Positions 43,235 to 52,824 of a stretch of 64,000 nucleotides of DNA are shown here, piece by piece (positions within the stretch are counted from its first letter, which is position 1; the number at the start of each line of letters is the position of its first letter). Both the position numbers and the translations under genes were made by a program. Source of the stretch: Microbacterium aurum. GTDB taxonomy: Bacteria > Actinomycetota > Actinomycetes > Actinomycetales > Microbacteriaceae. The DNA lies in assembly GCF_016907815.1 (NCBI RefSeq), contig NZ_JAFBCQ010000001.1:2852001-2916000 (forward strand). Reading direction: 5' to 3'. Under the pieces are notes generated by a model. It had not been told where the DNA came from. It saw only the letters and a program-made list of their open reading frames with translations, and did not search any database.

Positions 43235-44992
43235 TCAGCGCGCGGTGAGCCGCGCCACCACCTCGGCGACCGGCACGACCTCGCGCTCCCCCGACCGGCG
43301 ATCCCACAACTCGACCTCGCCGTCGGCCGCGCCGCGGCCCACGATCACGATCTGCGGCACGCCGACGAGTTCGGCGTCGCCGAACTTCACGCCCGGCGAG
43401 ACCTTGGGGCGGTCGTCGTACAGGACGTCGAGCCCCGCGGCATCCAGCTGCGCCGACAGTGCCTCGGCGACCTCGAACACGACCGCGTCACGGCCCGTCG
43501 CGACCACCTGCACGTCGAAGGGGGCGACGGATGCCGGCCAGATGAGGCCCTTCTCGTCGTTGTTCAGTTCGGCGATGATCGCGAGGATGCGCGTCACGCC
43601 GATTCCGTACGACCCCATCGTGACCGTCACGAGCTTGCCGTTCTCGTCGAGCACCTTCAGACCCAGTGTCTCGGCGAAGAAGCGGCCGAGCTGGAACACG
43701 TGACCGATCTCCATGCCGCGGGCGAGCTCGACCGGACCTGATCCGTCGGGAGCCGGGTCGCCGGCGCGCACGTTGGCGACCTCGACGACGCCGTCGGCGA
43801 AGAAGTCGCGTCCCGCGACGACCGAGTGCGCGTGTTTCTGGTCGATGTTCGCCCCGGTGATCCAGCTCGTCCCCTCGCCCACGCGCGGGTCGACGAGGTA
43901 GCGGATGCCGGTGGCCGACTCCTCGCCGAGCACGGCGCCCTCCGGCGACCACGGACCGATGTAGCCCTTGACCAGGAGGGGATGGCGCGCGAAGTCCTCC
44001 GGGGTGGCGGGCTCGACCGCAGCCGGGGCGAATGCGACCTCGGCGCGCTTCTCGTCGATGTCGCGGTCACCGGGGAGCCCGACGACGACGAGTTCGCGCG
44101 TGCCGTCGAGGTGCGTCAGCGCGAGCACGACGTTCTTGAGCGTGTCGGCGGCGGTGTACTCGCCCTCCAACACGGCGTTCGAGTGCGCGACGAGCGTCTC
44201 GATCGTCGGCGTGTTCGGCGAGTCGAAGACGACCGGGGAGCCGGCCGCGTCGAACGGCACCGGCTCCGGCGCCTCGGTGGTGAACGCCTCCACGTTGGCC
44301 GCGTAGCCGCCCGCGGAGCGCACGAAGGTGTCTTCTCCGACGGCGGTCGGGTGCAGGAACTCCTCGCTGCGCGCGCCGCCCATGAGGCCGTTGTCGGCGG
44401 CGACGATCACGTACTCGAGCCCCAGCCGCTGGAAGATGCGCTCGTACGCGTCGCGCTGCGACATGTACGACGCGTCCTGACCCTCGTCGGTGTAGTCGAA
44501 CGAGTACGCGTCCTTCATCGTGAACTCGCGGCCGCGCAGGAGCCCCGCGCGGGGCCGGGCCTCATCGCGGTACTTGTCCTGGATCTGGTAGATGGTCAGC
44601 GGCAGGTCCTTGTACGACGAGCACAGGTCCTTCACGAGCAGCGTGAACATCTCCTCGTGGGTCGGCGCGAGCAGGTAGTCGGCGCCCTTGCGGTCCTGCA
44701 GCCGGAAGATTCCGTCCCCGTAGGAGGTCCATCGGCCGGACTGCTCGTACGGGTCCCGCGGCAGCAGCGCGGGGAAGTGCACTTCGAAGGCACCCGCCGC
44801 AGCCATCTCATCCCGGATGATCGCCTCGATCTTCGCCTTGACCTTCAGGCCGAGCGGCAGCCAGGTGAACACGCCGGGCGCGGCGCGGCGGATGTAACCG
44901 GCGCGCACGAGCAGCTTGTGGCTCGTGACCTCGGCATCCGAAGGGTCTTCGCGGAGCGTGCGGAGGAAGAAGTTCGACAGACGGGTGACCAC
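43235..44992 (-). CDS. proS: Prolyl-tRNA synthetase (bacterial type)
   Basis: A 585-residue class II synthetase. It has [20 protein letters not shown], motif 2 [18 protein letters not shown] with [13 protein letters not shown], the editing insertion domain in the middle, and motif 3 [13 protein letters not shown]. This is the long, editing-proficient bacterial form. GTG 44992 lies 8 nt after TAAGCT and lacks a clear ribosome-binding site. A TTG at 45001 is the other option. Confidence 0.95.
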   Translation of the reverse strand: MVTRLSNFFLRTLREDPSDAEVTSHKLLVRAGYIRRAAPGVFTWLPLGLKVKAKIEAIIRDEMAAAGAFEVHFPALLPRDPYEQSGRWTSYGDGIFRLQDRKGADYLLAPTHEEMFTLLVKDLCSSYKDLPLTIYQIQDKYRDEARPRAGLLRGREFTMKDAYSFDYTDEGQDASYMSQRDAYERIFQRLGLEYVIVAADNGLMGGARSEEFLHPTAVGEDTFVRSAGGYAANVEAFTTEAPEPVPFDAAGSPVVFDSPNTPTIETLVAHSNAVLEGEYTAADTLKNVVLALTHLDGTRELVVVGLPGDRDIDEKRAEVAFAPAAVEPATPEDFARHPLLVKGYIGPWSPEGAVLGEESATGIRYLVDPRVGEGTSWITGANIDQKHAHSVVAGRDFFADGVVEVANVRAGDPAPDGSGPVELARGMEIGHVFQLGRFFAETLGLKVLDENGKLVTVTMGSYGIGVTRILAIIAELNNDEKGLIWPASVAPFDVQVVATGRDAVVFEVAEALSAQLDAAGLDVLYDDRPKVSPGVKFGDAELVGVPQIVIVGRGAADGEVELWDRRSGEREVVPVAEVVARLTAR

Positions 44993-45013
44993 GAGCGTCA
45001 AGCTTAGCCGCGG

Positions 45014-45047
45014 CGGCTACTCCGACCCGGCGGCTACTCCGACCCGG
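45014..45047. repeat. 17-bp tandem duplication over a stop codon
   Basis: Two exact copies of CGGCTACTCCGACCCGG. The copy at 45031-45047 holds the last codons and TAG of the lipoprotein gene, and the other copy repeats them just after the stop. Confidence 0.85.
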
Positions 45048-46101
45048 TGGCAAGGACGAACAGCACGCCCTGTGCGGTATCCGCGACGCTGATCCCCGAG
45101 AGGCGCGCTCCCTGAAGGTGGAGCAGGTTCACCCCGTCGCTCACGTACACGTCGCCCGTCGACGTCACCCGCGCGGGAAAGCCGCCGACGGTGGCCTCGG
45201 CGGAGTCCGGCACGTTCGCCGACACGGTGCGCCATGCCCACGCGCCGTTCGGCACGGCGATCACGCTGAAGTTCGCTCCCTTGTCCCCCTCGGCCGTGGG
45301 CGTCCGTCGCCAGTCGCACCGCGCCGTCATGCTCGAGGCAGCAGCCAGGCGCTCGTCGACATCGCTCGCCGCGGGACGGACGAGCGCCGTGCGGGCAGCG
45401 TCGGAGCCGAGGATCGACGTGAGTCCGATCGTGTCGGCGATCTTCTCGCAATCGAGCGGTTTCACCCAGGTGGTCTTCTGCGACCGCACCGGGTCACCTT
45501 CGGCCGCGGCGGCCGAGATCGCATCGGCGATGCCGCCGAGCATGGTGAGGGCCGTCGCACTGTCCTCTGACGCGGCGACCGCGCCGACGACGAGCGTGAC
45601 GTGTCCGTTCGCCGACACGGGCGCCCAGCACTGCCCGGTGATACCGTCCCGCTCGCACGCGGCTTCGGCGGCGAGCGTCGCGACGTCGCCCCGGACGAGC
45701 GCGTCGGGGATGATGTACACGTCCACCGGCGCGCGGCTGCCCCGCAGTGAGCACGCGAGTCCGCCCGCCGTGTCGATGCCGACGTGCCAGAGGTCGGCGA
45801 GCGCTTCGACGTGACGGATCTCGCCGAGCGCATCCGCGACCCCCGGCGCCGTCGCCAGCGCGGCGCATCCGCCCGCGATCGGGCTCGTCGGGGACAGCGT
45901 GCGCACCGCCGGACTCTCGGTGGGTGACGGCGTCGGTGACGGCGTCGCCGAGGAGATTTGCTCGGTCTGGTCCGCGTCGGTTGTCGTGTCGGATGCCGAC
46001 GTGCAGCCGCTCACGAGCAGCACAGCCAGCACGGCCGCAGCGACACCGGCCAGACCCCGCCTGCTCCTCGGGAAACCGGATCTCACCCTCGTCACACGCA
46101 C
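45034..46101 (-). CDS. Putative lipoprotein of unknown function
   Basis: A 355-residue secreted protein. A lipoprotein signal (AAAVLAVLLVSGC) gives Cys34 as the lipid anchor, followed by a Thr/Ser/Pro-rich spacer to about residue 75. The rest looks like a two-domain extracellular fold with paired Cys residues (C79, C119 and others), and two halves beginning GGCAALATAPGVADAL and LDCEKIADTIGLTSIL suggest an internal duplication. The function is not known. GTG 46101 lies 6 nt after TAGCAT. It sits between ispG and proS on their strand. Confidence 0.83.
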   Translation of the reverse strand: MRVTRVRSGFPRSRRGLAGVAAAVLAVLLVSGCTSASDTTTDADQTEQISSATPSPTPSPTESPAVRTLSPTSPIAGGCAALATAPGVADALGEIRHVEALADLWHVGIDTAGGLACSLRGSRAPVDVYIIPDALVRGDVATLAAEAACERDGITGQCWAPVSANGHVTLVVGAVAASEDSATALTMLGGIADAISAAAAEGDPVRSQKTTWVKPLDCEKIADTIGLTSILGSDAARTALVRPAASDVDERLAAASSMTARCDWRRTPTAEGDKGANFSVIAVPNGAWAWRTVSANVPDSAEATVGGFPARVTSTGDVYVSDGVNLLHLQGARLSGISVADTAQGVLFVLATGSE

Positions 46102-46148
46102 GTCGGCATGCTAACGGTCGAACCTGCACGATCCCCTCGGCACCGACC

Positions 46149-46154
46149 TACACT
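46149..46154 (+). promoter_or_regulatory. -10 box TACACT of the RNase II gene
   Basis: TACACT, then GACCCC, then GTG 46161, again with the 6-nt leaderless spacing. The divergent lipoprotein gene has TAGCAT (46108-46113) in the same arrangement. Confidence 0.55.
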
Positions 46155-46160
46155 GACCCC

Positions 46161-47595
46161 GTGCCCCGCCCTCGCCCCCGCCTCCTCTCCGCGGCGTCCT
46201 GTGGGGAGCTGGCCGCCTCGCTCGCCGCCCTGCGACACGCGCTCGATCTCCCCGAGACCTACCCCGCCGACGCGCAGGCCGAGGCGGAGCGCGCGGCCGC
46301 CGACGTGCCCACCGATCCGGGCGAGGCGGACCTCGCTGACCTGCGGGAGATCGAGTTCCTGACGATCGATCCGGCGGGGTCGACCGACCTCGATCAGGCG
46401 CTGCATCTCGAGCGCACGGCGACGGGGACGATCCTGCACTATGCGATCGCGGACGTTCCCGCCTTCGTCGAGCCGGGAGGGGCGCTGGATGCCGAGACGC
46501 GCCGTCGCGGTCAGACACTGTACGCGCCCGACGGGCGCATTCCGCTGCATCCGCCCGTGCTGAGCGAAGGTGCGGCATCGCTGCTGCCGGGCGTGGACCG
46601 CCGCGCCTACGTGTGGCGCTTCGAACTCGACGAAGGCGCACGCCCGGTGGAGACGACGCTGACCCGCGCCGTCGTCCGCTCGCGCGCAGTGGTCATACGA
46701 CGACGCGCAGCGCGCGACGGATGCCGGCACCGCCCCGCCGAGCCTCCTTGCGATGGCGTGGTTCGGCGCGCAGCGCGCCGACCGGGAGCGCGAGCGCGGC
46801 GGCGCGAGCCTCAACATCCCCGAAGCCCGCATCGAGCCCGACGGCGACGGCTACCGGCTCGAGCTCGACCACGGCGTCGCGCTCGAGGAGTGGAACGCGC
46901 ACGTGTCCCTCTTGACCGGGATGGCCGCGGCCGACATCATGCTGCGCGGCCGCGTCGGCATCCTGCGCACGATGCCGCCCGCCGACCCCGATGACGTCGC
47001 CGACTTCCGCGCGCAGACGGTCGCGCTGGGGCTGCCGTGGCAGGACGGTGTCGCCTACGGCGACTACCTGCGCGGTCTCGACCGGTCGCCGGCGGCGCGC
47101 GCGGTGAAGGAGTACGCAGCGGGTCTCTTCCGCGGCGCGGGCTACGTCGCGTTCGACGGCGAGGTGCCCGACGAGACCATCCAGGCGGCGATCGGCGCAC
47201 CGTACGCGCACACGACGGCGCCGCTGCGCCGGCTCGTCGACCGCTGGGTGCTCGTCATCTGCGAGGCGCTCGCGAACGGGCGCGAGGTCCCGGAGTGGGC
47301 GCGCGCGTCGCTGTCCGACGTGCCGGCGCCCATGGCGCGCAGTTCGCAGCTGGCGTCCCAGCTCGACGCGGGCGCTCTGGACCGGGTCGAGGCGGCCGTG
47401 CTGCACGGCCGCGAGGGCGAGGTCTTCGAGGCCGTCGTGCTCGCCCAGCGCGGGGACGGCGCGCGGGTGCAGCTGACCGACCCGCCCGTGGGCGCGAAGG
47501 TGAAAGGCCTGGATGCCGCCGCGGGCGCCACCGTCCTGCTGCGGCTCGTCTCGGCATCCATCTCGGACGGGACCGTGACGTTCGCGGGCGTCTGA
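46161..47595 (+). pseudogene. RNase II family 3'-5' exoribonuclease, frameshifted
   Basis: The RNB domain starts in the frame of GTG 46161 with EIEFLTIDPAGSTDLDQALH (catalytic Asp cluster) and continues to about 46686. From there the family sequence goes on in the +1 frame: QWSYDDAQRATDAG, AMAWFGAQRADRERERGG and the C-terminal PYAHTTAPLRRLVDRWVLVI. Two bases are missing from a CG run at 46681-46688 (RSRA|QW). The restored protein would have about 478 residues. It is a disrupted gene or a sequencing error. Such enzymes degrade mRNA processively. Confidence 0.85.
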
Positions 47596-47598
47596 CCG

Positions 47599-47665
47599 CC
47601 GCTTCAGGTGGCGGATGCCGCGGGCATTGCTCGAGGATTCCCGCGGAACGCGCCACCTGAAGCGG
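47599..47665. repeat. Palindromic element E
   Basis: The outer 15-bp arms CCGCTTCAGGTGGCG and complement pair perfectly, with inner CGCGGG/CCCGCG pairing. It starts 4 bp after the RNase II stop and may serve as its terminator. Confidence 0.8.
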
Positions 47666-47707
47666 GGCCGGCGTGCCGTGCGGGGTCACGTGCGCCGTAG
47701 GGGTATG

Positions 47708-47724
47708 CGATATATTGCATATCG
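47708..47724. promoter_or_regulatory. Candidate GntR operator over the -10 box and start of gntR
   Basis: CGATAT-N5-ATATCG is a perfect 6-bp palindrome. It contains the -10-like TATATT (47711-47716) and runs into GTG 47724, with 7 nt between box and start. Binding here would block the promoter, so autorepression of gntR-acdS is expected. Confidence 0.6.
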
Positions 47725-48398
47725 TGCCTGTTCCCGCCGAGACACTGCCGCGCCGACCACTGCTGCGCGAAGACGTCCTCGCGCGGCTGCGCGACGCCAT
47801 CGTCGACGGCACCCTCGCCCCCGGCGAGCAGCTGCGCGACGGCGACCTCGCCGCCTGGCTCGGCGTCAGCCGCACCCCCGTGCGCGAAGCGCTGCTGGAG
47901 CTCGGCCGCGCGGGCCTCGTCCGTGCGGTGCCGGGACGGTCGACGGCGGTCGCTCCGGTCGACGCCGACGCGGTCCGCGATGCGCAGGCCGTCGTCGCCG
48001 CGATGCACGCCCTCGCCGTGCGCGACGCCGTCCCCCGCCTCACCCCCGGCGACCTCGACGCGATGCGCGCCGCGAACGCCGACTTCGCCGCCGCCCACCG
48101 TCGCGGCGACGTCGACGCCGCGATGGATGCCGATGACCGCTTCCACCGGGTCGCGATCGACGTCAGCGGCAATCGGGCCGTCGCCGGCGTGCTCGCCCAG
48201 TACGAGCCGGTGCTCCGCCGCGCCGAGCGCCTGCGGTTCGGCTCCCACGAGGGCGAAGCCTCCGCCGCACGGCACGCGCAACTGATCGAGCTGTGCGCTG
48301 CGGGCGACGCCGATGCTGCCGCGCGTCTCACCGAACAGATCTGGCAGACCCTGACCGCCGACCTCCCGTCATCCACCGTCGAACAGGACACCGCATGA
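47724..48398 (+). CDS. GntR-family transcriptional regulator (FCD type)
   Basis: A 224-residue regulator. The N-terminal winged helix has [20 protein letters not shown] and the recognition helix [20 protein letters not shown]. The C-terminal FCD ligand domain includes the metal-ligand pattern [11 protein letters not shown] and the later RHAQLIELC. Its stop overlaps the acdS start by 4 nt, so it probably controls the ACC deaminase gene in response to ACC or a related amino acid. That ligand is inferred from context. Confidence 0.9.
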   Translation: MPVPAETLPRRPLLREDVLARLRDAIVDGTLAPGEQLRDGDLAAWLGVSRTPVREALLELGRAGLVRAVPGRSTAVAPVDADAVRDAQAVVAAMHALAVRDAVPRLTPGDLDAMRAANADFAAAHRRGDVDAAMDADDRFHRVAIDVSGNRAVAGVLAQYEPVLRRAERLRFGSHEGEASAARHAQLIELCAAGDADAAARLTEQIWQTLTADLPSSTVEQDTA

Positions 48399-49423
48399 AG
48401 CTGCACGAGTTCCCCCGCCACCCGCTCACGTTCGGGCCGAGCCCGCTGCAGCACCTGAAGCGCCTCACGCAGCACCTCGGCGGCGCGCAGGTATGGGCCA
48501 AGCGCGAGGACGTGAACAGCGGCCTCGCGTTCGGCGGCAACAAGGTCCGCAAGCTCGAGTACATCGTCCCCGACGTCCTCGCCTCCGGCGCCGACACGCT
48601 CGTGTCGATCGGCGGATACCAGTCCAACCACACCCGTCAGGTCGCCGCCGTCGCCGCCCATCTGGGGCTGAAGGCCCGCCTCGTGCAGGAGAAGTGGGTG
48701 CCGTGGGATGACTCCACGAACGACAAGGTCGGCAACCTCCTGCTCTCCCGCATGATGGGCGCCGACTCCCGACTCGACGACGCCGGCTTCGACATCGGCA
48801 TCCGCGACTCGTGGAAGCAGGCCCTGCAGGAGGTGGAGTCCGCCGGGGGCACGCCCTACCCCATCCCCGCGGGCGCCAGCGAGCACCGGCTCGGCGGTCT
48901 CGGTTTCGCGAACTGGGCGTTCGAAGTCGCCGAGCAGGAGAAGGCGCTCGGCGTCTTCTTCGACACGATCGTCGTGTGCACCGTCACGGGTTCGACCCAC
49001 GCCGGCATGATCGCGGGCTTCGCGGCGCTGGAGGACCTCACCGGCGTGAGGCGCCGCGTCCTCGGCATCGACGCCTCGGCGACCCTGGAGAAGACGCGCG
49101 ATCAGGTCGCCCGCATCGCCCGCAACACCGCCGAGCTCATCGAGCTCGGCCGCGACCTCCGCGACGACGAGATCCAGGTGCTGGAGGGATGGGCGGGCGA
49201 GCTCTACGGCATCCCCGTCGCATCGACGATGGATGCCATGGCGCTCGGCGCGCAGCTCGAGGCGATGATCACCGACCCGGTCTACGAGGGCAAGTCGCTC
49301 GCCGGGCTCATCGACCTGGTGCGCTCGGGCGACATCCCCGCGTCGTCGACCGTGCTGTACGCCCACCTCGGCGGCCAGCCCGCCATCAACGCCTACCACT
49401 CCCTCTGGGACCCCGCGGCCTGA
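48395..49423 (+). CDS. acdS: 1-aminocyclopropane-1-carboxylate deaminase
   Basis: A 342-residue fold type II PLP enzyme that opens ACC, the ethylene precursor, to 2-oxobutyrate and ammonia. [19 protein letters not shown] carries the PLP Lys50, followed by [36 protein letters not shown] and the C-terminal [20 protein letters not shown], which matches AcdS rather than D-cysteine desulfhydrase. The length equals that of the Pseudomonas enzyme (338) plus a few residues. The ATG overlaps the gntR TGA. It is a plant-association trait. Confidence 0.93.
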   Translation: MKLHEFPRHPLTFGPSPLQHLKRLTQHLGGAQVWAKREDVNSGLAFGGNKVRKLEYIVPDVLASGADTLVSIGGYQSNHTRQVAAVAAHLGLKARLVQEKWVPWDDSTNDKVGNLLLSRMMGADSRLDDAGFDIGIRDSWKQALQEVESAGGTPYPIPAGASEHRLGGLGFANWAFEVAEQEKALGVFFDTIVVCTVTGSTHAGMIAGFAALEDLTGVRRRVLGIDASATLEKTRDQVARIARNTAELIELGRDLRDDEIQVLEGWAGELYGIPVASTMDAMALGAQLEAMITDPVYEGKSLAGLIDLVRSGDIPASSTVLYAHLGGQPAINAYHSLWDPAA

Positions 49424-49430
49424 CGATCTC

Positions 49431-49506
49431 GTTTCGAAAGCAGGGCGAAACGCGCCTTCCGGCCCCCAGAGCGGCCGGAGATGTCGATTCGCCCTGCTTT
49501 TCGAAC
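49431..49506 (+). repeat. Palindromic element B, copy 1
   Basis: A 76-bp element with outer arms TTCGAAAGCAGGGCGAA and near-complement and an inner CCGGCC/GGCCGG stem. Copy 2 at 51411-51486 has the same length, ends and orientation. Three GGCGGCATCCG words lie between this copy and the lrp gene end. Confidence 0.8.
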
Positions 49507-49578
49507 ATCGGCGGCATCCGAACGCGGCGGCATCCGGCGTCTGCGACGTCCTGGCGCCGGCGGCATCCGGCGGGGTCG

Positions 49579-50094
49579 TCAGCGCCTGCCGCTCGCCGTG
49601 GGACTCGGCGCCGTCACCCGGGCGAGCGGACCGACGCCCTCGCGCCGCTGGAAGACGAGGTGCGTCTCGGTCGTGCGAACCGACTCGTGCACGGTGATGT
49701 GCTGCAGCACGATGTCGCGGAGCGCAGTCGCATCTTCGACCGCGACGTGCACGAGGAAATCGTCCTCGCCGGCGACGTGGAACGCCTCGATCACGCCGGG
49801 GGTCGCGACAATCGCGTCGAACAGCCGGCCGACGCCTTCGCGCGTGTGCCGGCCCAGCCGCACCCGAATGACCGCCTGCAGCGGAAGACCGAGGGATGCC
49901 GGGTCCAGCACGACCTGCACGCCGGAGACCACGCCGCGGGAGCGGAGCGAGCGCACCCGATGGGCGCAGGTCGATTCGGCGATGCCGAGCTCGTCGGCGA
50001 GGGCCTTGTTGGATCGCCCCGGTGACCGCACGAGAGCGGCGAGCAGCCGCAGATCGAGGTCATCCAGACCCGACGCACCCGCTTGCGCATCCAC
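49579..50094 (-). CDS. Lrp/AsnC family transcriptional regulator
   Basis: A 171-residue regulator with an N-terminal HTH (LDDLDLRLLAALVRSPGRSN, LADELGIAESTCAHRVRSLR) and a C-terminal RAM domain (LQAVIRVRLGRHTREGVGRL, VIEAFHVAGEDDFLVHVAVE). Lrp-type proteins bind amino acids. It is divergent from the PLP lyase gene and probably controls it. GTG 50094 has GAGGAGG 8 nt upstream. Confidence 0.9.
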   Translation of the reverse strand: MDAQAGASGLDDLDLRLLAALVRSPGRSNKALADELGIAESTCAHRVRSLRSRGVVSGVQVVLDPASLGLPLQAVIRVRLGRHTREGVGRLFDAIVATPGVIEAFHVAGEDDFLVHVAVEDATALRDIVLQHITVHESVRTTETHLVFQRREGVGPLARVTAPSPTASGRR

Positions 50095-50154
50095 CAATGC
50101 CGCCTCCTCTTCTCGTCTCGATATTGCTCGATCACGTGGGATCTGGTCAACGGC

Positions 50155-50169
50155 TTGCGTGATCCGCAA
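50155..50169. promoter_or_regulatory. Candidate Lrp operator
   Basis: TTGCG-TGATC-CGCAA is a perfect 5-bp inverted repeat of 15 bp, the size of Lrp/AsnC sites, in the 116-bp gap between the lrp gene and the PLP lyase gene. Confidence 0.45.
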
Positions 50170-50210
50170 CATGCGACCCGTGCAGCTGCACTGTCCGCCA
50201 CAATGCCGGC

Positions 50211-51428
50211 ATGGACCACCTCGATACTCTCGCCGTGCACGCCGGTCGCGACGACCTCGCCGACCTCGGCGTCCACACTCCCCCGCTGGATCTGTCCTCG
50301 ACCTATTCGCTGCCCGACGTCGAACGCGGCGGAGACTCCTACGAGGCACTCGCCGGGGGCGGCACTCCCCTCGCAGGAGGCAGCCACGTCTACGCGCGTC
50401 TGTGGAACCCGACCGTGGCGCGCTTCGAGCAGGCGCTCGCCGCACTGGAGGGTGCCGACGCGGCCGTCGCCTTCGCCTCCGGCATGGCGGCGCTCACCGC
50501 CGCTGTGCTCTCCCACACCACCGCCGTCGCCCGCCCGCACGTCATCGCCGTCCGCCCGCTCTACGGCGGCAGCGATCACCTGCTGTCGACGGGCCTGCTC
50601 GGCACCGAGGTGACGTTCTGCGCCGCCGACGAGATCGCCGCGCACCTCCGCCCAGACACCGGCCTGGTCGTCATCGAGACCCCCGCCAACCCCACCCTCG
50701 AACTCGTCGACATCGCCGCCGTCGTGGCGCAGGCAGGCGAGGTGCCGGTGCTCGTCGACAACACGTTCGCCACCCCCGTGCTGCAGCAGCCGCTCCGCCA
50801 TGGCGCCGCGATGTCACTGCACAGCGCGACGAAGTATCTCGGCGGACACGGCGACGTCGTCGGCGGCGTGATCGCCTGTTCCGACGAGACCGCGGCGGCG
50901 CTGCGCCGGGTGCGGGCGATCACCGGCGGCATCCTGCACCCGCTCGGTGCGTATCTCCTGCACCGCGGACTGCCGACGCTGCCGCTGCGGATGCGGGCGC
51001 AGCAGGCGTCGGCCGAGCGGATCGCTCGCCACCTCGTGAGCCACGACGCCGTCTCCGAGGTCTTCTACCCCGGCCTGGATGGCGACCCGGAGGGCCTGCT
51101 GACCCGGCAGCAGCACGGGGCCGGAGCGATGCTGTCGATCCGGCTGCGCGGCGGGTACGACGCGGCTGCGCGGGTGGCGGCATCCACCCGGCTGTTCACG
51201 CACGCCGTGTCCCTCGGCGGCGTCGATTCGCTGATCCAGCATCCGGCGGCCCTGACCCACCGGCCGGTCGCGCCCGACGCACGGCCGGATGCCGACATCC
51301 TGCGCCTGTCGATCGGTCTCGAGCACGCCGACGACCTCATCGCCGACCTCGAGGCGGCGCTCGATGCGGTGCGGACGCTCGCCGGCCCGGCCGCCGCGAC
51401 GGCCGGCGCTGTCGCGAAAGCAGGCTGA
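50211..51428 (+). CDS. Trans-sulfuration family PLP enzyme (cystathionine/methionine gamma-lyase type)
   Basis: A 405-residue Cys/Met metabolism PLP enzyme. It has DTLAVHAGRDDLADLGVHTP, HVYARLWNPTVARFEQALAA, VVIETPANPTLELVDIAAV and the PLP Lys (about residue 207) in LHSATKYLGGHGDVVGG, with SLGGVDSLIQHPAALTH near the end. Members act on cystathionine, homocysteine or methionine; residues alone do not settle which. The divergent Lrp regulator fits a catabolic lyase. ATG 50211 lies 6 nt after CACAAT. Its last five codons lie inside element B2. Confidence 0.88.
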   Translation: MDHLDTLAVHAGRDDLADLGVHTPPLDLSSTYSLPDVERGGDSYEALAGGGTPLAGGSHVYARLWNPTVARFEQALAALEGADAAVAFASGMAALTAAVLSHTTAVARPHVIAVRPLYGGSDHLLSTGLLGTEVTFCAADEIAAHLRPDTGLVVIETPANPTLELVDIAAVVAQAGEVPVLVDNTFATPVLQQPLRHGAAMSLHSATKYLGGHGDVVGGVIACSDETAAALRRVRAITGGILHPLGAYLLHRGLPTLPLRMRAQQASAERIARHLVSHDAVSEVFYPGLDGDPEGLLTRQQHGAGAMLSIRLRGGYDAAARVAASTRLFTHAVSLGGVDSLIQHPAALTHRPVAPDARPDADILRLSIGLEHADDLIADLEAALDAVRTLAGPAAATAGAVAKAG

Positions 51429-51486
51429 ACCGGCCCGCCGACGGGCCGGAAGGCGCCGCGAGGTCGATCCGCCCTGCTTTTCGAAC
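51411..51486 (+). repeat. Palindromic element B, copy 2
   Basis: A 76-bp copy with the same GT..CGAAAGCAGG start and GCCCTGCTTTTCGAAC end as 49431-49506. It overlaps the last 18 bp of the PLP lyase gene and has a CCGGCCCG hairpin inside. Confidence 0.78.
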
Positions 51487-51612
51487 GTCATCGACGGCGC
51501 GGGCGCGCGGCGCGGCTCGCCGGCGCGGCGCGCCGCCGGCGCGCGGCCCCGCGCCGGCGGCGGCCCAGCGGCGCGACGGCCCCCGCCCCCGGCCCCTCCC
51601 GGGCCGCACCAA

Positions 51613-52764
51613 TCAGACGGTGACGACCTGCGCGGTGCCGACGGGGGCGTCCGGGCCGAGCTCGGCGGCGATGCGGTTCGCCTCTACGATGAGGGTCTGC
51701 ACGATCTCGGCCTCGGGCACGGTCTTGATGACCTCGCCCTTGACGAAGATCTGGCCCTTGCCGTTGCCGCTGGCGACTCCCAGGTCGGCCTCGCGGGCCT
51801 CGCCGGGGCCGTTGACGACACAGCCCATGACGGCCACGCGCAGCGGCACCGTCATGTCCTTCAGCCCCTCGGTGACGTCGTTGGCGAGCGTGTAGACATC
51901 GACCTGCGCGCGCCCGCACGACGGGCACGAGACGATCTCGAGCTTGCGCTCGCGGAGGTTCAGCGACTGCAGGATCTGGTGGCCGACCTTGACCTCTTCG
52001 GCGGGCGGCGCCGACAGGGAGACGCGGATCGTGTCGCCGATGCCCTCCGACAGGAGGATGCCGAAGGCCGTCGCACTCTTGATGGTGCCTTGGAACGCGG
52101 GGCCCGCCTCGGTGACGCCGAGGTGCAGCGGCCAGTCGCCGCGCTCCGCGAGCAGGCGGTACGCCTTCACCATGACGATCGGGTCGTTGTGCTTGACCGA
52201 GATCTTGAAGTCGTGGAAGTCGTGCTCCTCGAACAGGCTCGCCTCCCAGACCGCGCTCTCGCACAGGGCCTCGGGGGTGGCCTTGCCGTACTTCTCGAGC
52301 AGTCGGCGATCGAGCGATCCGGCGTTCACACCGATGCGCAGCGACACCCCGGCATCCTTCGCGGCCTTCGCGATCGCGCCCACCTGGTCGTCGAACTTGC
52401 GGATGTTGCCCGGGTTCACGCGCACCGCGGCGCAGCCGGCGTCGATCGCCTGGAAGACGTACTTCGGCTGGAAGTGGATATCGGCGATCACCGGGATCTG
52501 GCTCTTCTTCGCGATGATGTGCAGCACGTCCGCGTCGTCCTGCGAGGGCACCGCGACGCGCACGATCTCGCAGCCGGATGCCGTGAGCTCGGCGATCTGC
52601 TGCAGCGTCGCGTTGATGTTCGTCGTGGGCGTCGTGGTCATCGACTGGACGCTCACGGGGGCGTCGCCGCCGACGAGCACCTTGCCGACCTTGATCTGAC
52701 GGCTCTTGCGGCGCGGGGCGAGGACGTCCGGCACACGCGGCATCCCGAGGTTCACAGCTGGCAC
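51613..52764 (-). CDS. ispG: (E)-4-hydroxy-3-methylbut-2-enyl-diphosphate synthase
   Basis: A 383-residue iron-sulfur enzyme of the MEP isoprenoid pathway that converts MEcPP to HMBPP. It has [48 protein letters not shown], and the cluster cysteines in SCPSCGR and [13 protein letters not shown]. dxr and rseP lie upstream on the same strand, in the usual actinobacterial order but separated by plus-strand genes. Start GTG 52764 (GTG 52755 is possible). Confidence 0.97.
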   Translation of the reverse strand: MPAVNLGMPRVPDVLAPRRKSRQIKVGKVLVGGDAPVSVQSMTTTPTTNINATLQQIAELTASGCEIVRVAVPSQDDADVLHIIAKKSQIPVIADIHFQPKYVFQAIDAGCAAVRVNPGNIRKFDDQVGAIAKAAKDAGVSLRIGVNAGSLDRRLLEKYGKATPEALCESAVWEASLFEEHDFHDFKISVKHNDPIVMVKAYRLLAERGDWPLHLGVTEAGPAFQGTIKSATAFGILLSEGIGDTIRVSLSAPPAEEVKVGHQILQSLNLRERKLEIVSCPSCGRAQVDVYTLANDVTEGLKDMTVPLRVAVMGCVVNGPGEAREADLGVASGNGKGQIFVKGEVIKTVPEAEIVQTLIVEANRIAAELGPDAPVGTAQVVTV

Positions 52765-52824
52765 CGGACCAGCCTACGCCGCGGCGACCGGACGAAGGCT
52801 GAGCGCTGCCGCTGACGTGTGCGC

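Noticed and set aside
47724..49423. D-cysteine desulfhydrase instead of ACC deaminase
   Set aside because: [20 protein letters not shown] and the rest of the chain follow AcdS closely; D-cysteine desulfhydrases differ in this block.
51490..51612. GC-extreme stretch after the PLP lyase, looking like an origin or rRNA-like structure
   Set aside because: It is simple CG-rich sequence with many chance self-complementary words; I see no gene, conserved motif or T run.
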